Origin: Vagococcus teuberi
GTDB lineage: Bacteria > Bacillota > Bacilli > Lactobacillales > Vagococcaceae
Length of the DNA stretch: 64,000 nucleotides
Direction: 5' to 3'
Assembly (NCBI RefSeq): GCF_001870205.1
Contig: NZ_CP017267.1
Span: 360,501 to 424,500 of the forward strand
The translations under genes and the position numbers were made by a program. The stretch's first letter is position 1, and each line of letters begins with the position of its first letter. Shown here piece after piece: positions 9,413-18,542 of the stretch. The notes beneath the pieces are model-generated. The model saw only the letters and a program-made list of their open reading frames with translations, was not told the origin of the DNA and searched no databases.

Positions 9413-10324
9413 ATGGTTAAAAGACTAATAAGTGCTAATGCAAGTGATATTAAAGCATTTAGTAAAGAAGATTTAATTCAAAGTATCAAAGCAAGTGAAG
9501 GTCGAGTTATTTTAAGTGAAAATGTGGTTATAGAAGAGCCTTTGATTAAAGATATCACAACTAGTGAAATTGCAAGATCTTATGGAGCAGATATGATTTT
9601 ATTGAATTGTTTTGATTTGTTGTCTCCAGAAATTAAAGGGTTGTATCATCATACAGAAAATCATCAACCGTCAGATATAATTCACGATTTAAAGAAACTG
9701 ATAGGGCTACCAATCGGTGTTAATCTTGAACCTGTAGATCCTTCCGCAAAAATGTTTTCTAATAAATTAAATATTTCTTTGGGGAGACAGGCTTCTAAAG
9801 ATACTTTTGAATTAGCTAATCAATTAGGCTTTGATTTTATATTGTTAACAGGAAATCCAGGGACAGGTGTAACAAATGAGTTGATTGCACAAAATATTAA
9901 ACTGGCAAAAAACTATTTTAATGGTGTTATAATTGCTGGTAAAATGCATAGTGCGGGGGTAGATGAGCCTGTAGTAAGTAAGGATTCCACACAAGAGTTT
10001 ATTGATGCAGGTGCGGATATTATTCTTGTTCCAGCTGTGGGAACAGTTTGGGGAATTACAGAAGAAATGGTCAAAGAAGCAGTTGATACGGCTCATAAGA
10101 ATAATCGTTTAGTGATGAGTGCTATTGGTACTTCTCAAGAGAGTGCTAATCCGCAGACTATCAGAGAAATTGGTTTGAGAAATAAAATATTAGGTATTGA
10201 TATCCAACATATTGGGGATGCTAATATGGGACTAGTGGGTATAAAGAATATAAAAGAGTTATCTGATACTATTCGTGGGGAGCGTCATACTGTTTCACGT
10301 TTTGCAAGATCTGTTAATAGGTGA
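9413..10324 (+). CDS. PTS-linked TIM-barrel-like protein of unknown function
   Basis: About 303 aa, soluble. It has alternating beta/alpha segments with strands such as GVNLEP, FILLTGNPGTG, GVIIAGKM, ADIILVPAVGTVWG and NRLVMSAIGTS, plus HIGDANMG near the end, which looks like a phosphate-binding (beta/alpha)8 barrel. Similar proteins are often mislabelled as HAD-like hydrolases. ATG 9413 is preferred over 9410 because GGAGG ends at 9406. Last gene of the operon. It could process the phosphorylated sugar, but no function can be assigned from sequence. Confidence 0.7.
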   Translation: MVKRLISANASDIKAFSKEDLIQSIKASEGRVILSENVVIEEPLIKDITTSEIARSYGADMILLNCFDLLSPEIKGLYHHTENHQPSDIIHDLKKLIGLPIGVNLEPVDPSAKMFSNKLNISLGRQASKDTFELANQLGFDFILLTGNPGTGVTNELIAQNIKLAKNYFNGVIIAGKMHSAGVDEPVVSKDSTQEFIDAGADIILVPAVGTVWGITEEMVKEAVDTAHKNNRLVMSAIGTSQESANPQTIREIGLRNKILGIDIQHIGDANMGLVGIKNIKELSDTIRGERHTVSRFARSVNR

Positions 10325-10455
10325 TTTCTTGTAAAAGTGATAATCAGTTGTTAATATAGGCTAAGTATTTTAATGAGCTAACTAAATTTGACGAATATTA
10401 TCTGATTTTATTGAAAAAGAGCTTATTTGATAAATTGTGGTAAAAATTTCATAAG

Positions 10456-10499
10456 AAGGTGATAAATTTGAGATTAAACTCAGATTTATCACCTTTTTT
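10456..10499 (+). terminator. Terminator of the asdA-PTS operon
   Basis: 17-bp stem (10456-10472 with 10479-10495), loop ATTAAA, T run. A decayed copy of this hairpin and its right flank is at about 39442-39520. Confidence 0.8.
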
Positions 10500-10653
10500 A
10501 GTTGTTTTATTTTTATAAGGTTGTTTATCAAGAATATATTTATCTAATCTCTTATTAAAAGCTATATCAACTGATTTTGTTGGTTTTTTATTGAGGCAAT
10601 AGAGTTAGTTTTCATCAAAATGTTTAGCTGATATATATTTTGAGGCCTTTTTT

Positions 10654-10690
10654 AATACTCAAAAATGATATTGAGTATCATTTTTTTGTT
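10654..10690 (+). terminator. Second stem-loop terminator in the intergenic region
   Basis: 8-bp stem ATACTCAA/TTGAGTAT followed by a T run. No gene lies directly before it, so it may be the remnant of a lost transcription unit or a back-up terminator. Confidence 0.65.
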
Positions 10691-10783
10691 TTTATATGAT
10701 AAAAATTGATATGAATACATATTCAAATGAAAATTAATCGGTATATTGTTTAATAAGTTTTTAAAAAAATAAAAAAAAATACA

Positions 10784-10821
10784 AGAAAACGCTTGATAAT
10801 AAAAGATAAAAAAAGTATAAT
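10784..10821 (+). promoter_or_regulatory. Promoter of the ABC/GH130 operon with cre-like site
   Basis: TTGATA (10793-10798), 17-bp spacer, TATAAT (10816-10821). The cre-like core GAAAACGCTT (10785-10794) overlaps the -35 box, which would fit CcpA repression, though the outer bases of the cre consensus are poor. Confidence 0.7.
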
Positions 10822-10859
10822 TTTAGATAATAAATGATAATTCAAAAGGGGATTAAGAC

Positions 10860-12134
10860 ATGAAAAAAAGAAAAGTCGTATCTTTACTAACAATGGGAGT
10901 ACTGTCATTAGGTCTATTAGTAGCATGTGGTGGGAAATCAGCAGAAGACACAAAAGATGGAAAAATAGAACTTCAAATTGCCACATGGGCAAATGAAACG
11001 GAAAGTAAAGAGTTTGATAAAATTTTAGATGACTTAAATAAGAAATCACCGGATTATGAAATAAAGCAAGTTGTTATTCCACAAGATTATTATACAAAGG
11101 TACAAACAATGATAGCAGGAAATACAGCACCTGATTTAATGTGGTTAGCTCAAGAATATATTCCAGCATATGCTGAAAATGGTGCTGTAATGGATATTTC
11201 AGAACAACTAAAAGATCAAAATAAAATTGATATGAGTGACTATTATAAAGGGTCTCTTGATACCGCGATTTGGAATGATAAGACATATGGATTACCATGG
11301 ATCGGTCAACCTTATGTTGTTTATTACAATAAAAATATGCTCAAAGATAATAATATTGCAGAACCGACTGAAAAATGGACGTGGGATGACTTTGGTGATA
11401 TTGCTAAAAAACTAACTAAAAAAGATGAGGGTGTTTATGGATTTGCTAACACAGGTAGCTTACCATCGGCAGTATTTGCTTGGGATAATGACAGTGATTT
11501 TGTTAGTACTAAAGGCGTTCCAGAAGTTAACTCTGAAGGAACAATTAAAGGATTAGAACAATATTATCATTTAACATCAGATTCACAGATGACAATGCCA
11601 TATGAAGAAGCAAATTCACTAGGTGTCGAACAAGGATTTGTTACTGGAAAAATTGGGATGATGGTCGGTGGAGCTAATGATGATGTTGAGAAGAAGGTTA
11701 AAGAAGCTGGTGATAAGTTTGAAGTTGGTATGGCTATAATGCCGGCAGGTCTTAAAGCTCAAAAAACATTTAACTGGACTGCTTCAACTCTTATTTCAAG
11801 TCAAACAAAACATAAGGATGTTGCGTTTGAGGCATTGCTTGACATAACAAACGCCATGTTTGATTGGAAAGTGCCTGCACCAGTAAAATCAAAAGCCGAT
11901 AAAATCGCTGACATCAACCCAGCTAAAGCTTATGCGATGAATACTATTAAGGAATCCATGGAGATTTCAAGAGGTTTTAATAATTTACCTCAACAAAATG
12001 AGTTAGGTGGTAAACAATGGGAATTACTAGATCAACCTATCTTAAGTAATAATAATGGTAAAGGAAACTTAGATGTACCTAAAGTAGCAAATGAAACACA
12101 GAAAGCATTTGAAAAGATTTTAGGGACTAAATAG
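10860..12134 (+). CDS. Sugar ABC transporter substrate-binding lipoprotein
   Basis: 424 aa with a lipoprotein signal (LLVACGG, lipid on C22 or so) and a family 1 extracellular solute-binding fold (IATWANETESKEFDKILDDLNKK, APDLMWLAQEYIPAYAENG). It captures an oligosaccharide outside the membrane for the two permeases that follow. The nearby GH130 enzyme suggests beta-mannosyl oligosaccharides such as Man-GlcNAc. AAAAGGGG precedes the ATG. Confidence 0.92.
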   Translation: MKKRKVVSLLTMGVLSLGLLVACGGKSAEDTKDGKIELQIATWANETESKEFDKILDDLNKKSPDYEIKQVVIPQDYYTKVQTMIAGNTAPDLMWLAQEYIPAYAENGAVMDISEQLKDQNKIDMSDYYKGSLDTAIWNDKTYGLPWIGQPYVVYYNKNMLKDNNIAEPTEKWTWDDFGDIAKKLTKKDEGVYGFANTGSLPSAVFAWDNDSDFVSTKGVPEVNSEGTIKGLEQYYHLTSDSQMTMPYEEANSLGVEQGFVTGKIGMMVGGANDDVEKKVKEAGDKFEVGMAIMPAGLKAQKTFNWTASTLISSQTKHKDVAFEALLDITNAMFDWKVPAPVKSKADKIADINPAKAYAMNTIKESMEISRGFNNLPQQNELGGKQWELLDQPILSNNNGKGNLDVPKVANETQKAFEKILGTK

Positions 12135-12160
12135 TTTCCAAAAACGAAAAGGTGGAACAT

Positions 12161-13093
12161 ATGGATAATTTAAAACGTCTTACAAGAGAAGAAAAAGTTG
12201 TAGAACTTAACAAAGTTAAAAAGAAGAAAAAGTTAAGTCCCGGATATTTTTTTGTTGCTCCATGGTTCATTTCGTATTTTCTATTTTCTTTGGTTCCAAT
12301 GCTACTATCTATTTATATGAGTTTTACTAATTGGCCAGTTATTGGTAAACCACAATTTATTGGTTTACAAAACTTTAAAGATATTTTTCAAGATGAAGCC
12401 TTTTTTAATTCATTAATAGTCACTGTTAAGTATGCGATTGTTGCTGTTCCACTGGGAATGGCAGCATCGTTTACAGTAGCGTTAATCATGTCGTCAAAAA
12501 CAAAGGGATTAAATTTGTATCGTACGATTTATTATTTGCCAGCTGTTGTATCTGGTGTTGCTGTAGGGATTATCTGGCGTTGGATTTTTGACCCTAAAAA
12601 TGGACTAATCAATAACTTATTAGCATTAGTAGGGATTACAGGTCCAGGATGGTTGACTGATCCTAATTGGGTGCTTCCATCTTATATCATCATGAGTCTT
12701 TGGGGAGCTGGAGCTGGGATGTTAACCTATCTTGTTTCAATCAATGAAGTACCAAAAGATTTGCATGAAGCAGCAGAAATCCAAGGAGCAAATTATTTTA
12801 AACGTATTTTTTTAATCACAATACCTTATGTTCGATCAATTCTGTATTATAACCTAATTATGGGGATTATTGGGGCGTTCAAGAAATTTAATGATGCTTA
12901 CATTTTAGGTGGAGCAGGAAATCAAGGGCAATTTATTTTGCTTCAAATTTATGATACTGCATTTAAATACTTTAAGATGGGATACGCATCAGCAATGTCT
13001 TGGATTTTCCTACTAATTGTATTATCCATCACATTAGTAGTATTCAAGTTTACTGATTTCTGGCAATATAGTCAAAATAATGAAGAGAAGTAG
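12161..13093 (+). CDS. Sugar ABC transporter permease (MsmF-like)
   Basis: About 310 aa with six membrane helices and the EAA loop VPKDLHEAAEIQGANYFKRI. ATG 12161 chosen because AAAAGGTGG lies at 12147-12154. The earlier in-frame GTG 12152 is inside that site. First of two permeases in an MsmEFG-type importer. Confidence 0.92.
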   Translation: MDNLKRLTREEKVVELNKVKKKKKLSPGYFFVAPWFISYFLFSLVPMLLSIYMSFTNWPVIGKPQFIGLQNFKDIFQDEAFFNSLIVTVKYAIVAVPLGMAASFTVALIMSSKTKGLNLYRTIYYLPAVVSGVAVGIIWRWIFDPKNGLINNLLALVGITGPGWLTDPNWVLPSYIIMSLWGAGAGMLTYLVSINEVPKDLHEAAEIQGANYFKRIFLITIPYVRSILYYNLIMGIIGAFKKFNDAYILGGAGNQGQFILLQIYDTAFKYFKMGYASAMSWIFLLIVLSITLVVFKFTDFWQYSQNNEEK

Positions 13094-13102
13094 GTTTTAT
13101 AT

Positions 13103-14023
13103 ATGGAAATAAGAAAACTACCGAATCAAACAAAAGAAGAGTTTGTTGCCCAATTAGTTAAAGAACGAGCGAAACAAAAGCCGTTAAAGAAAGTAATATT
13201 TTCAATCATTAAGCATACATTATTAATTATTGTTGCTATCTCAATGATTCTTCCTTTTTTTTGGATGGTATCAACATCTTTAAAAACGTCGAATAACGTA
13301 TTTACGATTCCACCGCAATGGATTCCTAATCCAGTAAAAATTCAAAATTATGCAGATGTATTTAAGGCTGTTCCATTCTTTAGGTATATCATGAATACAG
13401 TTGGATTTACGGTAGCCGTTACATTTTTCGAGGTTATTGTATCTGTCATTGTGGCATACGGTTTTTCTAGATTTAATTTTAAATTTAAAAGATCATTATT
13501 TATGTTTCTATTATTAACTATTATGATCCCTGGAGAAATTACGATTGTACCAGGTTATATTTTCTGGGTAAAAATTGGAGAGTTTTTAGGAATTACATTA
13601 ATTAATACTTATGTTCCACTAGTGTTACCCGCTATAGGAGGACAAGCTGTACATATATTCTTTATGACACAATACTTTAGAACTATACCAAAAGATTTTG
13701 CAGAAGCAGCGTATATCAATGGTGCAAGTAATTGGAAAATATTATGGAAAATATTTTTCCCAATGTCTATACCGGCAATTCTAACTATTACTATTTCATC
13801 ATTCATGGGTACATGGAATGCATTTTTAGGTCCATTGATCTATTTAAATGATTCAAATAAATTTACCATCCAAGTAGGATTGGCAATGTTCCAAGGAATG
13901 TTTGATGTTAACTGGCCACTATTAATGGCAGCAACTACGATATCAATTATTCCAATGATTATTTTATTCTTCTCATTACAAAAATACTTTATACCTTCTA
14001 ATAAACAGGATGGTGTGAAATAG
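13103..14023 (+). CDS. Sugar ABC transporter permease (MsmG-like)
   Basis: 306 aa, six membrane helices, EAA loop IPKDFAEAAYINGASNWKIL. Starts 9 bp after the first permease. The stop TAG is followed at once by the next start. Confidence 0.92.
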   Translation: MEIRKLPNQTKEEFVAQLVKERAKQKPLKKVIFSIIKHTLLIIVAISMILPFFWMVSTSLKTSNNVFTIPPQWIPNPVKIQNYADVFKAVPFFRYIMNTVGFTVAVTFFEVIVSVIVAYGFSRFNFKFKRSLFMFLLLTIMIPGEITIVPGYIFWVKIGEFLGITLINTYVPLVLPAIGGQAVHIFFMTQYFRTIPKDFAEAAYINGASNWKILWKIFFPMSIPAILTITISSFMGTWNAFLGPLIYLNDSNKFTIQVGLAMFQGMFDVNWPLLMAATTISIIPMIILFFSLQKYFIPSNKQDGVK

Positions 14024-14722
14024 ATGAAGGCATTAAAAAAAATTATAAGGAATTTACCAACATACTTTAAAGTGTTAATCATTGTTGCATGTTTGATTAA
14101 TCTATCTGGTGTATATGGATTGATAGAGAAGAAAACAATAGATGAACACTTAAATAATATGTTTACCTCTTTTGGAAAAGTATCTGGAGATGTCCAAGTA
14201 GTTGATGGCCAATTGATAGCAAACAAACAACTTATAAAAGAAGAAGATTTTGAGTTAGGAATTTTCGATGAACCAACAACAAAAGATTATATTTATTTAA
14301 ATCAAGATGAATTAATTTTTGCAATGAATAATAGAAAAACAGAGATTAAATATGATAAATGCATGACCAATGAATCATTTCAACGAAGCATTGTGGATAT
14401 GGCAACGAATCTTAGTCTAACGGCATTCCTCTTGAGTACACTACAACGATTATTTTTAGTTTCATTAATTATTTTAGCTATAGTGATTGCTACACTTATT
14501 TTATCTAAGTTCAAATTAAAAATGAAACAAATTGTGACATCACTATTTATTAGTGTCCCACTCGGTGCACTTGCGGGTATGTTTTCTAGCTTGTTAGTGA
14601 CTAATTATACTCAAATAATTATTTTCGTTATAGTAACAGGAGTGATTTATGCTAAATCAATTCATAGAACATTTGATAATAGCATGACATCTTATTATCT
14701 AGGAGAAGGGGTATACGAATGA
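14024..14722 (+). CDS. Membrane protein of unknown function, possibly DUF1189-like
   Basis: 232 aa. One N-terminal helix (about 15-33), an outside domain of about 100 residues (VQVVDGQLIANKQLIKEEDF...), then three to four helices (about 140-210). The layout and the place between sugar permeases and the ATPase recall DUF1189 proteins seen in maltodextrin and other sugar operons. Overlaps the ATPase gene by 4 bp, so translation is coupled. Function not known. Confidence 0.65.
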   Translation: MKALKKIIRNLPTYFKVLIIVACLINLSGVYGLIEKKTIDEHLNNMFTSFGKVSGDVQVVDGQLIANKQLIKEEDFELGIFDEPTTKDYIYLNQDELIFAMNNRKTEIKYDKCMTNESFQRSIVDMATNLSLTAFLLSTLQRLFLVSLIILAIVIATLILSKFKLKMKQIVTSLFISVPLGALAGMFSSLLVTNYTQIIIFVIVTGVIYAKSIHRTFDNSMTSYYLGEGVYE

Positions 14723-15804
14723 GTTATATAGAATTATCTAAAATATATAAAGTTTACAATGAAAAAAATCTCGTCATTGATGATTTTAATTTATCTATTG
14801 AAAAGAATGAATTTGTTGCGCTAATTGGTCCATCTGGATGCGGAAAATCAACGTTACTGAGAATGATTTCGGGATTAGAAGATATTACTTATGGTGATTT
14901 AATAATCGATGGTAAAAGAATGAATGATATTCATGCTAAAGATAGAGATATGTCTATGGTATTTCAAAATTATGCCTTATATCCACATCTTACGAACTAT
15001 GATAATATCGCATTTGGATTAAAACTTCGAAAAGAAAGCAAAGAGGTTATTAAAGAACGTCTGTCTTCTGTAGCTAAAATGCTAGATTTAGAAAATTACT
15101 TAGAGGCTTATCCAAGTGAATTGTCAGGAGGGCAACGACAACGTGTGGCATTAGGTCGAGCAATGGTTCAAAATTCACATATCTTCTTGATGGATGAGCC
15201 ATTATCTAATTTAGATGCAAAATTACGAAATCGTATGCGAATAGAAATTTTAAAATTACATAAGCAGTTAAATGTTACTACCATCTATGTAACACATGAT
15301 CAGGTAGAAGCAATGACAATGGCAGATAAAATTGTTGTTATGGATAAAGGCGAGGTTCAACAAATTGGTAAACCAAAAGAACTTTATTATAATCCTGCAA
15401 ACCTTTTTGTTGCAAAATTTATCGGAGACCCTGATATTAATATATTAGGGGGAACGCTTCAACAAAGTAGTGTTCAAATAGGACAGTCGGTGATTGAACT
15501 CAATCCATCGTTGTATCAAAAACTAGATGAATATGAAGGAAAAGAGATATTAGTTGGGATTCGAGCAGAAGATTTTCGAACTGAAAATATCTATGTTGAA
15601 AGTGCTGAAAAGCAGTATCGAGGTATGATTGAATTAATAGAAATGCGTGGAGATAGTAGTATTTTAATGACGAAATTTGATGATAACGAAATTACTATTA
15701 AAGTGCCATCAAGTCAAAATTATGAGTTAGGCGATAATATTGACTTTTCCGTTAATCAATCAAGAATTTTACTGTTTGATAAAGAGACAGGAGAAAGAAT
15801 TTAA
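14719..15804 (+). CDS. Sugar ABC transporter ATP-binding protein (MsmK/UgpC-like)
   Basis: 361 aa. Walker A GPSGCGKST, Q-loop VFQNYALYPH, signature LSGGQRQR, Walker B MDEPLSNLD and switch His in VTHD, then a C-terminal OB-type regulatory domain typical of MalK/MsmK/UgpC. Energises the 10.8-14.0 kb importer. Overlaps its neighbours at both ends (ATGA, TAATG). Confidence 0.95.
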   Translation: MSYIELSKIYKVYNEKNLVIDDFNLSIEKNEFVALIGPSGCGKSTLLRMISGLEDITYGDLIIDGKRMNDIHAKDRDMSMVFQNYALYPHLTNYDNIAFGLKLRKESKEVIKERLSSVAKMLDLENYLEAYPSELSGGQRQRVALGRAMVQNSHIFLMDEPLSNLDAKLRNRMRIEILKLHKQLNVTTIYVTHDQVEAMTMADKIVVMDKGEVQQIGKPKELYYNPANLFVAKFIGDPDINILGGTLQQSSVQIGQSVIELNPSLYQKLDEYEGKEILVGIRAEDFRTENIYVESAEKQYRGMIELIEMRGDSSILMTKFDDNEITIKVPSSQNYELGDNIDFSVNQSRILLFDKETGERI

Positions 15805-16538
15805 TGTTACCATTTGAAAGAAAAAAAATTATTTTAGAAGAGTTGCAAAAAGGCGTGGTTTATATCACGTCATTGGCCGAATTATTAAATGTGTCTGAAA
15901 TAACAGTTAGAAGAGATTTAAAACACTTAGAAGAAGAAAAAAAAGTGACACTATTACATGGTGGAGCGGCACAATTGGTTGACACGTCCAGGGAAACACC
16001 TATGGATCAAAGGGAAGAATTATATATTGATGAAAAAGAAAGAATCAGTCATTTTGCAGCAGGATTAGTTGAGGATGGCGACGTTATCTTTATCGACTCA
16101 GGAACAACAAATAAAAGAATGCTAAAATATCTAACAGAAAAAAAAGTAAAAATAGTAACGAATGGGTACAAGAATATTGAAGAATCACTTGGTTATGATT
16201 TAGATATTACCCTGATTGGTGGCGAATTAAAAAAAGAGACTTACGCTTTTATTGGGGCTGTTACTAGTCGTGTGTTAGATATGTATTATTTTGATAAGTG
16301 CTTTTTAGGGGCTAATGGTATTGATATGGAATTTGGTTTATCAAATGCGGATCCAAATGAATCATTAATCAAAGAACAAGTAATCAAACGCTCCAAAAAA
16401 GCTTATGTATTAGCGGATCATACGAAATTTTCATCGACATCTGTATTTAAATTTTCAGAAATTAATCAGGTCGATATTATTACTGATAGTATATTATCTG
16501 ACTATCTCCATTTAGAAAATATTATTTCACCAAATTAA
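15804..16538 (+). CDS. DeoR-family transcriptional regulator
   Basis: 244 aa. N-terminal HTH (YITSLAELLNVSEITVRRDLKHLEEEKKV...HGGA) and a DeoR sugar-phosphate sensor domain (DGDVIFIDSGTT, TNGY, GGELKK, ANGID). The start overlaps the ATPase stop by one base. Likely represses this operon until a sugar phosphate, perhaps mannose-1- or 6-phosphate, builds up. Confidence 0.9.
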   Translation: MLPFERKKIILEELQKGVVYITSLAELLNVSEITVRRDLKHLEEEKKVTLLHGGAAQLVDTSRETPMDQREELYIDEKERISHFAAGLVEDGDVIFIDSGTTNKRMLKYLTEKKVKIVTNGYKNIEESLGYDLDITLIGGELKKETYAFIGAVTSRVLDMYYFDKCFLGANGIDMEFGLSNADPNESLIKEQVIKRSKKAYVLADHTKFSSTSVFKFSEINQVDIITDSILSDYLHLENIISPN

Positions 16539-16562
16539 ATTACCTGAAAAGAGGACTTTCTA

Positions 16563-17462
16563 ATGATTTATGTTAAAGACTTACTAGAAGATTATAGAGA
16601 GATGCAATCAACAACTCTTGCAAAACATATTGTATTTAAAGGTGTTGGAGACAAAGATGTTTATAACACAACGGCTCCTTTTCTTTTGAACAATACGGAA
16701 GTTATTGCAGGGCGTATAGAATCGCGAGATAGTGAATTATCACATGTGCGTCTTTTTGAAAAAAGAGCAGAAACAGAGTATGACCTATTAACTGAAGGAA
16801 TAGATTTAGCTTTACAAGATCCATTTTACACAATCATTGATGGAAGCATCATTTTAGGTGGTGTCGAAGTCTTTTTTGAGGAAGATGGGTCTGCCAAATG
16901 GCGGACTATCTTACATAAATTAGAAGATGAAAAAACAGCGATACGATTTTTTGATGGCCCTTTAGGAATGAAAGATTTGAGATTAGCCCAACTTCCAAAT
17001 AAAAAAATACTCGTATTAACTAGACCACAAGGTGAAAAAGGTGGTCGAGGGAAAATTGGATTTACTGTCATCAATCAATTATCCGAATTAACGATTGATA
17101 TAATAAATTCGGCTCCTCTATTAACCAATCAATTTTGTGATGAAGAATGGGGTGGAGCGAATGAAATACATATGATAGGTGAAGATATCTGTGTGTTAGG
17201 TCATATAGCTAATTTTGATAGTCAGGGAGATCGTCATTATTATGCTATGTCATTCAATATTGATTTAGAACAAGGATGTATGATAAATCAAAAAATTATT
17301 GCCGAACGTTCTAATTTTTTAGATGGTCCAAGTAAACGTCCAGATTTGTATGATGTGGTCTTTAGTGGTGGGATTTTATTACAAGATGATGATGCCATCG
17401 TGTATGCAGGAATTAGTGATGCAGGTTCACAAAAACTACAAATAAAAAATCCATTTTTATAG
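16563..17462 (+). CDS. DUF1861-like protein linked to GH130
   Basis: 299 aa. The sequence has beta-propeller character with repeated short strands (VIAGRIESRDSELSHVRLFEK, TIIDGSIILGGVEVFF, KILVLTRPQGEKGGRGKIGFT, CDEEWGGANEIH, LYDVVFSGGILL). It looks like the DUF1861 group, which is often encoded beside GH130 phosphorylases. No catalytic residues can be pointed to. It may be an accessory or a distant enzyme acting on the same mannoside. Confidence 0.65.
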   Translation: MIYVKDLLEDYREMQSTTLAKHIVFKGVGDKDVYNTTAPFLLNNTEVIAGRIESRDSELSHVRLFEKRAETEYDLLTEGIDLALQDPFYTIIDGSIILGGVEVFFEEDGSAKWRTILHKLEDEKTAIRFFDGPLGMKDLRLAQLPNKKILVLTRPQGEKGGRGKIGFTVINQLSELTIDIINSAPLLTNQFCDEEWGGANEIHMIGEDICVLGHIANFDSQGDRHYYAMSFNIDLEQGCMINQKIIAERSNFLDGPSKRPDLYDVVFSGGILLQDDDAIVYAGISDAGSQKLQIKNPFL

Positions 17463-17477
17463 ATGAGAGGTAATAAA

Positions 17478-18539
17478 ATGAATATTAATCGATTTGAAAA
17501 CAATCCTTTAGTAACACCATCGGATGTGAAGCCACTTCATGATGGATACGAAGTTATTGGTGCTTTTAATGCGGGAGTTGCTAAATATTTAGATGAGACT
17601 TTATTATTGATGCGAGTAGCTGAACGACCAATTTCAGAAGATGATAATATTATCAAAGCTCCTTACATTGATAAAAATTCTGGTAAATTAGAAATTATAG
17701 AGTTTCGAAAAGATGATCCTCGTTATGACTATTCTGATCCTAGAATGATAAAACCAGCAGGCCAACCAGATAGAAGTATTTATCTAACCTCTCTATCTTA
17801 CATTAGAATTGCTAGGAGTAAGGATGGTATAAATTTCACTGTGGATGAAGAAGCTTTTCTATATCCTTTTAATGACTATCAAATATTTGGTGTAGAAGAT
17901 GCTAGATGTACACAAATTGATGATAATTATTATATTAGTTATACATCGGTGTCCCCAATGGGAATCTGTGATTCAATTATTAAAACAAGTGATTTTAAAA
18001 CATTTGAGGATTTAGGAAATGCCTTTGCTCCTGAGAACAAAGATATTTTATTATTTCCTGAAAAGATAAATGGCTCTTATTATGCTTTGCATCGTCCATC
18101 ACTAAAAAGTATGGGGAATTATGATATATGGATTGCATCGTCCCCTGATTTAGAGTGTTGGGGACACCACGAACATCTTCTAGGTATTAGAGAAGGTATG
18201 TGGGATAGTGGACGTATTGGAGGTGGATTAGTACCTATCAAAACTGAAAAAGGGTGGTTAGAACTCTATCATGGTGCGACCCCGGAAAATAGGTATTGCA
18301 TGGGAGCAGTTTTACTTGATTTAGATGATCCAACTAAAGTGATTTCCAGAACAAAAGATCCGATTATGGAACCTGATTTTTCGTATGAGCAAAATGGTTT
18401 TTTTGGTGACGTTGTATTTGGTTGTGGTGGGATTATATCAGGTGATGTTTTAACTATGTATTATGGCGTGGCAGATACGTCTATAGCAGGATGTACTTTA
18501 AAAATCAGTGATATATTATTAAAACTTGAAGAAGGTTAA
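17478..18539 (+). CDS. GH130 beta-mannoside phosphorylase
   Basis: 353 aa of the GH130 family (MNINRFENNPLVTPSDVKP start, five-bladed propeller). D141 in FGVEDAR is the expected proton donor, and FPEKINGSYYALHRPS and the LYHGAT motif fit phosphate and mannose binding. GH130 enzymes split beta-1,4-mannosides with phosphate to give mannose-1-phosphate. Known substrates include Man-GlcNAc from the N-glycan core and mannooligosaccharides. ATG 17478 is chosen with GAGAGG at 17465-17470. The mutase that follows would turn Man-1-P into Man-6-P. Confidence 0.9.
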   Translation: MNINRFENNPLVTPSDVKPLHDGYEVIGAFNAGVAKYLDETLLLMRVAERPISEDDNIIKAPYIDKNSGKLEIIEFRKDDPRYDYSDPRMIKPAGQPDRSIYLTSLSYIRIARSKDGINFTVDEEAFLYPFNDYQIFGVEDARCTQIDDNYYISYTSVSPMGICDSIIKTSDFKTFEDLGNAFAPENKDILLFPEKINGSYYALHRPSLKSMGNYDIWIASSPDLECWGHHEHLLGIREGMWDSGRIGGGLVPIKTEKGWLELYHGATPENRYCMGAVLLDLDDPTKVISRTKDPIMEPDFSYEQNGFFGDVVFGCGGIISGDVLTMYYGVADTSIAGCTLKISDILLKLEEG

Positions 18540-18542
18540 TCT

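Larger units (their letters stand above)
10500..10859. other. Intergenic stretch between the two glycan operons
   Basis: No credible ORF. It holds AT-rich sequence, a second stem-loop (ATACTCAA / TTGAGTAT, 10655-10678, followed by seven T at 10682) and the promoter of the ABC operon. The first 40 bp resemble 39480-39520. Confidence 0.6.
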
